DNA of 21,291 bases from Mailhella massiliensis (GTDB taxonomy: Bacteria; Desulfobacterota; Desulfovibrionia; Desulfovibrionales; Desulfovibrionaceae), in contig NZ_DYZA01000110.1 in the NCBI RefSeq assembly GCF_020741395.1, forward strand, positions 1 to 21,291, written 5' to 3'. Both the position numbers and the translations under genes were made by a program. A model generated the notes under the pieces. That model saw nothing but the letters and a program-made list of their open reading frames with translations, was not told the DNA's origin and made no database searches. Positions 7,872 through 13,789 of the stretch are shown piece by piece. How positions within the stretch are numbered: position 1 is the first letter of the stretch; every line of letters starts with the position of its first letter.

Positions 7872-8600
7872 TCAGGAGAAAGCGGAAAGAATACGGATGA
7901 ACAGGGAAAGAGCGGCGAAGCCCAGAAGGATGAGCAGGGCGGCGTGGAAAGTTTCCTGCCGGATGCGCCTGGCCAGAGGGCAGGCGCACAGAAAGCCGAT
8001 GGCTGCCGAGGGCGCCACCCAGAAGCAGGAAGAGAGCACTTGTTCCTTAAGAAGGCCGTTTCCGGCCACAACCCCGATGCTGATGTAGGAAGTGGCGGTG
8101 GCGCTGGCGAAAAAGCCCCTCGCCTTGTTTTTTTCCATGCACATGAGCGAAGCGTAAATGGCTATAATGGGGCCGTTGATGCCTATAGCCCCGCCGAAGA
8201 AGCCGGCCAAGAAGCCGCAGACATATTTCATGGCTGCGCGGGAAGCCATGCAGACGCCCAGGCAGTCATGAATGAGCTGTACCACGATGAGTATGCACAG
8301 CAGAAGTTCCAGCAGCGAAATGTCCACGACCTTCAGCGTCCATACGCCGACGGCAATGCCCGGAATGGCGGGGATCCAGAAGCCCAGCAATTCCCTGACA
8401 TTGATATAGCGCCAGTAGAAGACCATGGTCAGGGAGCCGACCATGGTTCCCGTGATAAGGCTTATGAGGATGACCTCCTTGGAGGAGACGAACAGGGAAA
8501 TGAGAGGCATACTGATGAGTGCCCCTCCCATGCCCGTAAGTCCGTTGATGAAAGCTCCTATGAACCATGCTCCGGCTATGATGAGCAAGCCAGTGTTTAT
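7872..8600 (-). CDS. TSUP (TauE/SafE) family permease, duplicate copy 1, start codon ATA
   Basis: An inner-membrane carrier of the sulfite-exporter TauE/SafE family; members move sulfite, sulfonates, sulfoacetate or other small anions, and the substrate here cannot be read from sequence. The product is 242 aa with about eight hydrophobic segments, showing the two family half-repeats: GAFINGLTGMGGALISMP near the N-terminus and GFLAGFFGGAIGINGP in the middle. It is clearly homologous along its full length to the adjacent upstream gene (8861-9601), differing by a 4-residue gap after LLCILIV. At the position of the sister's ATG it has ATA (8600-8598), with GAGG kept 5 bases upstream. TTG at 8588 is the next standard start but has no ribosome site. 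It could be weakly expressed, initiated at ATA, or decaying. Confidence 0.82.
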   Translation of the reverse strand: MNTGLLIIAGAWFIGAFINGLTGMGGALISMPLISLFVSSKEVILISLITGTMVGSLTMVFYWRYINVRELLGFWIPAIPGIAVGVWTLKVVDISLLELLLCILIVVQLIHDCLGVCMASRAAMKYVCGFLAGFFGGAIGINGPIIAIYASLMCMEKNKARGFFASATATSYISIGVVAGNGLLKEQVLSSCFWVAPSAAIGFLCACPLARRIRQETFHAALLILLGFAALSLFIRILSAFS

Positions 8601-8608
8601 GCTGCCCT

Positions 8609-8658
8609 CGGAAAGTGGTGTAAAGCAAGCGTCTATGCTTTTGGGGAATTTTTGCAGA
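8609..8658 (-). promoter_or_regulatory. Duplicated leader of TSUP copy 1
   Basis: About 50 bases upstream of copy 1 match the leader of copy 2 (9611-9659): both contain GCATAGACGC, then TTTACACCACTTTC and GAGG before the start. The duplication therefore carried the 5' untranslated region, probably including the promoter or a control site. One base has been gained or lost between Shine-Dalgarno and start. Confidence 0.45.
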
Positions 8659-8825
8659 TGCAAAAAAGGAAAAATCCCGGGCGGAAGCGCTTTCCGCCGC
8701 AATGCGGTGACGATACGGATTCCTCTCTTTTTTCCGCAGAAATCCCCATGAGTCCCGCACAGGCGTCTTCCCGCGCGTTTTTGCATCCGCATCTTATCCG
8801 TTGAAGTGTCGCAGCGGCGTTTCAT

Positions 8826-8843
8826 GCCCCGTAGGGGCTTTTT
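8826..8843 (+). terminator. Terminator-like hairpin in the antisense direction between the TSUP copies
   Basis: GCCCC (8826-8830), loop GTA, GGGGC (8834-8838), then TTTTTCTT. The T-run lies on the + strand, opposite to both TSUP genes. No + strand gene ends here, so it would stop antisense or read-through transcription. The matching site after copy 1 has lost the symmetry. Confidence 0.45.
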
Positions 8844-8860
8844 CTTCCCCGGGGTATGAG

Positions 8861-9601
8861 TCAGGAGAAGGCGGGAAGAATACGGATGAACAGGGAAAGC
8901 GCGGCGAAGCCCAGAAGGATGAGCAGGGCGACGTGGAAAGTTTCCTGCCGGATGCGCTTGGCCAGAGGGCAGGCGCACAGAAAGCCTATGACCGCCGAGG
9001 GCGCCACCCAGGAGGAGGAAGAGAGCACATGCTCCGTAATCAGGCCGTTGCAGGCCATGATGCCGATGCTGATGAGGGATGTTGCGGTGGAGCTTGCGAA
9101 AAAGCCGCGGGCCTTGTTCTTTTCCATGCACATGAGCGAAGCGTAAATGGCCATGATGGGGCCGTTGATGCCGATAGCCCCGCCGAAGAAGCCCGCTGCG
9201 AAGCCGCAGATGTACCTCATGCAGGCGCGGGGAGCCATGCAGGTGCCCAGCCAGTCCTGAACGAGCTGCACCACAATGTGCAGGACGATGAGTATGCACA
9301 GCAGAAGCTCCAACAGCGTGATATCTACGACCTTCAGGGTCCATATCCCGAGCCCGATGCCCGGAAGGGCGGGGAGCCAGAATCCCAGAACTTCCTTCAT
9401 GTCGATATAGCGCGCGTAAAGCAGGAGCGTCAGCAGCCCCACCATGGCCCCGGAAATAAGACTGATAAGAATGACATCCTTGGAGGAAAGGAACAGGGAA
9501 ATGAGCGGCAGAGCGATGAGCGTGCCTCCCATGCCCGTAAGGCCGTTGATGAAAGCCCCTATGATCCATGCCCCTGCGATGATGAGTAAATCGTGGTTCA
9601 T
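8861..9601 (-). CDS. TSUP (TauE/SafE) family permease, duplicate copy 2
   Basis: Inner-membrane anion carrier of the TauE/SafE family, 246 aa, about eight hydrophobic segments. Repeated family motifs: GAFINGLTGMGGTLIALP (16-33) and GFAAGFFGGAIGINGPIMA in the second half, followed by the loop MCMEKNKARGFFAS. ATG 9601 is preceded by GAGG with 6-base spacing, and the reading frame, the leader and the sequence just after the stop are all shared with copy 1. It lies 260 bases upstream of copy 1 in the same direction, so they may form one transcript. A sulfur oxyanion or organosulfonate substrate would suit this kind of organism, but that is inference. Confidence 0.92.
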   Translation of the reverse strand: MNHDLLIIAGAWIIGAFINGLTGMGGTLIALPLISLFLSSKDVILISLISGAMVGLLTLLLYARYIDMKEVLGFWLPALPGIGLGIWTLKVVDITLLELLLCILIVLHIVVQLVQDWLGTCMAPRACMRYICGFAAGFFGGAIGINGPIMAIYASLMCMEKNKARGFFASSTATSLISIGIMACNGLITEHVLSSSSWVAPSAVIGFLCACPLAKRIRQETFHVALLILLGFAALSLFIRILPAFS

Positions 9602-9659
9602 GTTTAGCCTCAGAAAGTGGTGTAAAGCATGCGTCTATGCCTTTGGCAGGCTTTTGTAA

Positions 9660-10027
9660 ATGGAAAAAAGAGGGGATTTTCCCGGCGGGAGAGAGAAGGG
9701 CGGATGCCTGTGGCTTGCGGCATTTCCTCCTTTTCAGGAAGGATCCTTCATACGCTGTGCGCAGGCGTGCTTCTGCGCGTTCAGGGTATGCATCGCTTCT
9801 GCAAAGCGCCCGTCCGGAGACTGGCTGAGGCGGAAAAAGCTGCATCCTTGCGGACGGCATAGGGCCGAAAGGCGGCCCGCAGCCCTGTTTTTTCTTATCT
9901 CCGGCGTGCGTTGCGTTCTTTTCCGGCGTCCTCTGTGCCGGAGGCCTCCATATGCTGCTGCCCGAAAAAGCGCGTTTTTCCCTGCGCAGGAGCTGTACGG
10001 GTCCTGCGCTTCCGACTCGAAGGGCAG
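9660..10027. other. Non-coding gap upstream of TSUP copy 2
   Basis: About 370 bases between the TSUP leader and the rubrerythrin terminator. The + frames (9660-10034, 9952-10671) translate to Arg/Pro/Cys-rich junk, with no ribosome site and no conserved look. A long - frame crossing this region (up to 9860) is simply the open shadow frame over copy 2. The TSUP promoter is presumably in the last 100 bases, near TTTACA at 9652-9657. Confidence 0.45.
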
Positions 10028-10062
10028 CGTTTAAAAGAAAAAGCCGCCGGAATACCGGCGGC
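10028..10062 (-). terminator. Rho-independent terminator of rubrerythrin
   Basis: Read on the - strand: GCCGCCGG, loop TATT, CCGGCGGC (stem 10043-10062, perfect 8 bp), then TTTTTCTTTT (10042-10033). It is about 37 bases after the rubrerythrin stop. A second GC-rich hairpin (10063-10085) lies between them. Confidence 0.92.
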
Positions 10063-10098
10063 GGGGAAGCCCCCCGGAGGGGGCCGCCTGAAGCGAAC

Positions 10099-10590
10099 TT
10101 ACTTCACGGTGTAGAACTTTTCGCCGGAAGCGCCGCACACGGGGCACTTGCCGTCGAACTTGCCCTTGCTGATGAAGCCGCACACGGGGCAGATGTAGTA
10201 GTCTTCCGCATCGGTAGTGGGATCGTTGGCCACATCCTTATAGAGTTCGGCGTGCACGCCTTCCACCTTGCAGACCATGTCGAGATACTTGGCAATGGCC
10301 ATTTCCTCTTCGTTCTTCGCGTCGAGGATCATGCCGGGGTACATGTTCACACATTCATGGGTTTCGCCCGCAATGGCGGCCTGAATGTTTTCAGCGGTGC
10401 TCTTGACTTCCTTGGCGTTGCGGAAATGGGCCAGGGCGTGGATGGTTTCGGCTTCGGCGGCGGCGCGGAACATCTTGGCGGCCTGCTTGCAGCCTTCCTT
10501 CTCCGCCTGGGCGGCAAAGGCGAGGTACTTGCGGTTGGCCTGGGATTCACCGGCGAAAGCTTCCATCAGGTTGTCGTAGGTCTTGCTCAT
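10099..10590 (-). CDS. rbr: Rubrerythrin
   Basis: Non-haem iron peroxidase that reduces hydrogen peroxide in the cytoplasm of anaerobes, fed by rubredoxin or similar donors. The protein is 163 aa. A four-helix ferritin-like domain (1 to ~125) carries diiron ligands in FAGES (E15), EAETIHA (E48, H51), AGETHE (E76) and KVEGVHAE (E110, H113). A C-terminal rubredoxin-like domain has C134-P-V-C137 and C149-P-V-C152, separated by 11 residues. AAGGAG lies 5 bases before the ATG. It is a single-gene unit with its own promoter and terminator, divergent from yigZ. Confidence 0.95.
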   Translation of the reverse strand: MSKTYDNLMEAFAGESQANRKYLAFAAQAEKEGCKQAAKMFRAAAEAETIHALAHFRNAKEVKSTAENIQAAIAGETHECVNMYPGMILDAKNEEEMAIAKYLDMVCKVEGVHAELYKDVANDPTTDAEDYYICPVCGFISKGKFDGKCPVCGASGEKFYTVK

Positions 10591-10664
10591 GACAGCTCCT
10601 TGTGCGAAAAGACGTTGTTGTTTGTCCGATTATCTGTGTTGTATTCCGTAACAGGAACGATTCT

Positions 10665-10693
10665 TATTTAGGACAGAGTTCCGGCTTTGTAAA
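10665..10693 (-). promoter_or_regulatory. Candidate promoter of rubrerythrin
   Basis: On the - strand, TTTACA (10693-10688), a 17-base spacer, then TAAATA (10670-10665), about 75 bases upstream of the ATG. The whole intergenic stretch 10600-10760 is unusually AT-rich for this window. I do not see a clear PerR-type palindrome. Confidence 0.4.
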
Positions 10694-10761
10694 GAGTTTT
10701 TTCCGACTTTGGAAAAATTTTTCGTTTTTTATTTTTAACCATCTGTTATCAAAGGAATTCT

Positions 10762-11421
10762 ATGGCATCCGGCTACAAAGTTCCCGACCTTCCCCTCTTC
10801 GATGCCTCTTCCCCGGGCGGGAAAATGTGGGTGCGTTTTGAGGAAGAGATCAAGCGCAGCCGCTTCATCACCACGCTGGCCCGCGCCGACAGCCGGGAGA
10901 GGGCGCTTGCCCTTGTGGATTGTGTGCGGAAGGAATTTCCCGATGCGCGGCATCACTGCTTCGCCTATGCCGCAGGGCGGCCCGGGGAAACGGCGAAGGT
11001 GGGGCAGAGCGACGACGGGGAGCCCCACGGCACCGCAGGCAGGCCCATGCTCAGTCAGCTGCTCTACGGCGGCGTGGGGGAGGTGGCGGCCGTGACGACG
11101 CGGTATTTCGGCGGGATCAAGCTGGGCACGGGCGGACTGACGCGCGCCTATCAGAACGGGGTGAAGGAGGCGCTCGCCCTTCTGCCCGTGACGGAAAAAA
11201 AGGTTTTCCTGCGGGCCAGGGCGCGCGTGGACTATGCCCATGCGGACAGGTTCTACCGCCTTCTGCCCCGCTTTCAGGCGAAGGTGGCGGAGGAGTCCTT
11301 CGGCGAGTCCGCCCTTTTTACGCTGGAACTGCCTGAAGAATGTTTTGAAGCATGCCGTCTGGCCCTGCGGGAATGCACGGACGGCATGAGCGAACTTGTA
11401 CCGGCTGAGGAGAAGGGATGA
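10762..11421 (+). CDS. YigZ/IMPACT family protein (UPF0029)
   Basis: A 219-aa cytoplasmic protein of the YigZ/IMPACT family. In eukaryotes, IMPACT modulates the GCN2 stress kinase; the bacterial role is not settled. The N-terminal domain (~20-135) shows the family core: ARHHCFAYA (62-70), SDDGEPHGTAGRPML (83-97) and TTRYFGGIKLGTGGL (112-126). A smaller ferredoxin-like C-terminal domain follows (~140-210). AAAGGA stands 6 bases before the ATG. Its stop overlaps the start of the asparaginase gene by ATGA, so the two are translationally coupled. Confidence 0.93.
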   Translation: MASGYKVPDLPLFDASSPGGKMWVRFEEEIKRSRFITTLARADSRERALALVDCVRKEFPDARHHCFAYAAGRPGETAKVGQSDDGEPHGTAGRPMLSQLLYGGVGEVAAVTTRYFGGIKLGTGGLTRAYQNGVKEALALLPVTEKKVFLRARARVDYAHADRFYRLLPRFQAKVAEESFGESALFTLELPEECFEACRLALRECTDGMSELVPAEEKG

Positions 11422-12383
11422 AGGACATACTTATGCTGGCCACAGGCGGTACCATTGCCTGCGAACCTTCGGAGGACGGCCTGGTGCCGAAGCTTTCGGG
11501 AGAGGCCATGCTGAAGAGTCTGGGGGCCCTGCCCTGCCGGGTGAGCGTGCGCGAGCTCATGAACCTCGACAGCAGCAATCTCCAGCCCGAAGACTGGGAG
11601 GCCATGGCCCGGGCCGTGGCGGACAGCTATGAAGATTTCGACGGCTTCGTCATTACCCACGGCACGGACACTCTGGCCTACACGGCTGCGGCCCTGTACC
11701 AGATGCTGAGGCATCTTGCGAAGCCCGTGATCCTCACCGGCTCCCAGCTTCCCATGGCCATGGAAGGTTCCGACGCTCCGCGCAACCTGCGCGACGCTTT
11801 TTTCACGGCCTGCGAGGGGGTGGGCGGGGTGTATGTGGTGTTCCACGGCGAAGTCATCGACGGGGCAAGGGCCAAGAAAATGCATACGGAGCGCTTTGCC
11901 GCCTATGCCAGCGTGAACGCGCCTCTTGCAAAGATCACCCCTCAGGGCGTGCAGTGGAGGGAGCGGCGCTCCCCGGACGGGAAGCCTTTCTGCCTCGTCA
12001 CCGGGCTGGAGAAGAGGGTATGCGTGCTCAAGCTCATCCCCGGGACAAGGCCCGAGCTTCTGGATATGCTGGTGGATGCGGGATACCGCGGCGTCATCAT
12101 TGAAGGCTTCGGCGCAGGCGGCGTGCCCAACGACGCAAGGGGAAGCTTTCTTCCTTCCATACAACGGGCCGTGGAAAAGGGGGTAGTCATAGTGTGCGCC
12201 TCCCAGTGCGTGTTCGACGGTGTGGATCTGTCGCGCTACCCCATAGGCGTGCTCGCCGCGCGTCTGGGGGCCGTTTCCGGCGGCGATAAGACCGTGGAAA
12301 TCCTGGCGGTGCGCCTTATGCAGGCCCTGCACCACTGCCGAGGCGCGGAGGAAGTGCGGGCCTTCATGGAAAGGCCCGTCTAG
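11418..12383 (+). CDS. L-asparaginase (type I/II asparaginase-glutaminase fold)
   Basis: Hydrolyses L-asparagine to aspartate and ammonia. At 321 aa it is normal for the family. Both catalytic threonine motifs are present: ATGGTIA with T12, and THGTDT (80-85) with T83 and D84, plus the assisting Lys in RAKKM (K153 or K154). DSSN (51-54) binds substrate. There is no signal peptide, so it is probably cytoplasmic. GAGGAGAAGGG precedes the ATG, inside the end of yigZ (ATGA overlap). The aspartate produced could feed NadB, although the genes are in separate transcripts. The gene symbol (ansA or ansB) cannot be chosen from sequence alone. Confidence 0.93.
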   Translation: MKDILMLATGGTIACEPSEDGLVPKLSGEAMLKSLGALPCRVSVRELMNLDSSNLQPEDWEAMARAVADSYEDFDGFVITHGTDTLAYTAAALYQMLRHLAKPVILTGSQLPMAMEGSDAPRNLRDAFFTACEGVGGVYVVFHGEVIDGARAKKMHTERFAAYASVNAPLAKITPQGVQWRERRSPDGKPFCLVTGLEKRVCVLKLIPGTRPELLDMLVDAGYRGVIIEGFGAGGVPNDARGSFLPSIQRAVEKGVVIVCASQCVFDGVDLSRYPIGVLAARLGAVSGGDKTVEILAVRLMQALHHCRGAEEVRAFMERPV

Positions 12384-12446
12384 AGCGCCTTGCCTTTTCC
12401 TTCTTTTTGCGTCAGAAAGAAAAAAATTATCTCTGCGGAGTCAGCA

Positions 12447-12953
12447 ATGAGCAATCCCCTTATCCTGATGGAAACTTCCTCCGGCGATATTCTGCTGGAA
12501 CTTTTTGAAGACAAGGCGCCCGCCACGGTGGCCAATTTCCTCCGCTATGTGGACGAAGGCTTTTACGACAACACCATTTTCCACCGCGTTATTAAAGGGT
12601 TCATGATACAGGGCGGCGGGCTCGGCGTGCGCATGGACGAGAAGCCTACCCATGAACCCGTGCAGAACGAGGCGGGCAACGGCCTTTCCAACAAGCGCGG
12701 CACGCTCGCCATGGCGCGTACCTCCGAGCCTCATTCCGCCGCGGCCCAGTTCTTCATCAATCTGGTGGACAACGAGGAGCTCGACCATAAGGACGACACG
12801 CCCGAAGGCTACGGCTACTGCGTGTTCGGCCGCGTGGAAGACGGTATGGACGTGGTGGACAAGATAGCGAAACTGAAGGTCAAGGCGCAGGGTGAACATG
12901 AGGCCGTCCCCGTGGATATGGTCGTCATCACCCGCGTCGGACGTTTTGAATAG
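12447..12953 (+). CDS. Cyclophilin-type peptidyl-prolyl cis-trans isomerase
   Basis: Catalyses proline cis-trans isomerisation during protein folding. The protein is 168 aa, the size of the PpiB-like single-domain group. Seen: TIFHRVIKGFMIQGGG (43-58) with the catalytic Arg (R47) and MIQGG, then LAMARTSEPHSAAAQFFINL, and FGRVEDGMDVVDKI near the end. No signal peptide, so cytoplasmic. The ATG at 12447 is chosen over an in-frame ATG at 12390 because GGAG (12437-12440) sits 6 bases before it and homology begins here; the 19 extra codons are Lys-rich and unlike the family. It follows the asparaginase gene by 63 bases and ends in a terminator. Confidence 0.95.
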   Translation: MSNPLILMETSSGDILLELFEDKAPATVANFLRYVDEGFYDNTIFHRVIKGFMIQGGGLGVRMDEKPTHEPVQNEAGNGLSNKRGTLAMARTSEPHSAAAQFFINLVDNEELDHKDDTPEGYGYCVFGRVEDGMDVVDKIAKLKVKAQGEHEAVPVDMVVITRVGRFE

Positions 12954-12968
12954 CCGCCCGGGGCGGAG

Positions 12969-12998
12969 GAGCCGGTCCTGCCGGCTCTTTTGTTTTTT
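12969..12998 (+). terminator. Rho-independent terminator after the cyclophilin gene
   Basis: GAGCCGG (12969-12975), loop TCCTG, CCGGCTC (12981-12987), followed by TTTTGTTTTTT. A perfect 7-bp stem 15 bases after the stop. Confidence 0.92.
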
Positions 12999-13054
12999 CC
13001 GTGCCGCGGAGCACGGGCAGACGGCCCTGCACGGGCCGGTTTCAGGAGCGTTTC

Positions 13055-13504
13055 GTGGAAACAGGATCAGGAGCCTTGCCGCTGGTTGGGGTTGTCGTCA
13101 TCGTCGTTTTTCTGCTCATCTTGTTCTTCCGTAAGAAAAAGGAACCGGAACCTGCCCCGGTCCCGGAAAAGAACCTGCCTCCCGTTTCGGAAAAAGGGAT
13201 TCCCGAGGGCATGGATGAGCTTTACCGTTGCGGGGTCGACCCCTGCTCCTGCGGCGTGCCCGTCATGTACACGCTGCATACCTGCCGTCACTGCGTGCGC
13301 CTCAAGGATTTCCTTGACAGGCACGGCATAGAGCACCGCCTGGTGTATGTGGACGAGTTTGAGAATCCGGCCAGAAGGGAAATCATGGCCACGCTCCGCT
13401 CCCACAATCCCAGGGGCTCCTTCCCCACGCTGGTCGTGCCCGACGGCCGCAGCGTGGTGGGCTTCCGGGAAGAGGCGGTCAGGAAAGTGCTCGGCCTGAA
13501 CTAG
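13055..13504 (+). CDS. Membrane-anchored glutaredoxin-like thiol protein
   Basis: A 149-aa protein: a short N-terminus, one transmembrane helix (~8-25), a basic stop-transfer RKKK (26-29), a Pro/Glu linker (30-50), then a thioredoxin-fold domain (~68-149). This carries VMYTLHTCRHCVRLKDFL (70-87) with a CRHC redox centre (77-80), and a SFPTLVV cis-Pro strand with Pro124. Glutaredoxin-like rather than thioredoxin-like by size. Three further cysteines (59, 64, 66: CGVDPCSC) just before the domain may be a second redox or metal site. The basic residues after the helix suggest the thiol domain faces the cytoplasm. GTG 13055 has AGGAG 6 bases upstream; the earlier GTG at 13001 lies within the previous terminator region. 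Confidence 0.82.
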   Translation: METGSGALPLVGVVVIVVFLLILFFRKKKEPEPAPVPEKNLPPVSEKGIPEGMDELYRCGVDPCSCGVPVMYTLHTCRHCVRLKDFLDRHGIEHRLVYVDEFENPARREIMATLRSHNPRGSFPTLVVPDGRSVVGFREEAVRKVLGLN

Positions 13505-13573
13505 CTTTTGAAGCGGCGGAGTCTTTTGCCATTCGGCGTCCAGACAGCGCTGCCTTGCGCATGCCTGCTTTCC

Positions 13574-13611
13574 GGCTGGGGAAGGCGCGGTTTTCCCCGC
13601 CTTTTCCAGCC
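13574..13611. repeat. Long imperfect inverted repeat in the gap after the glutaredoxin gene
   Basis: GGCTGGGGAAGGCG (13574-13587) and CGCCTTTTCCAGCC (13598-13611) pair at 12 of 14 positions around a 10-base loop. No T-run follows. It lies in the 285-base gap (13505-13789), which otherwise shows no supported gene, and may end the upstream transcript or stabilise an mRNA end. Confidence 0.5.
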
Positions 13612-13789
13612 CTCCGGCAGACGTGCGTTTTTCCTTTCCTGCCCGGAGCCGTCGGCCTTGTGGAGAAGGCGGGAAGCCGCATGAGAGGGGAAGCGTCTTC
13701 ATGGCGGTTCTCCCCGTATTCTCCCGCGCGGGCACCATCGCCGGCTGCCGGGCAATCCGTCAGAACTATTCACATCGCAAGGAGTTGGG

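Noticed and set aside
7872..9860. A single 662-codon - strand open frame across both TSUP genes
   Set aside because: Only its C-terminal third (from ~8600) encodes a TSUP protein. The upstream part is an out-of-frame shadow of copy 2, rich in His/Arg/Pro.
10600..10760. PerR or Fur operator in front of rubrerythrin
   Set aside because: The region is AT-rich, but I found no convincing palindrome matching either consensus.
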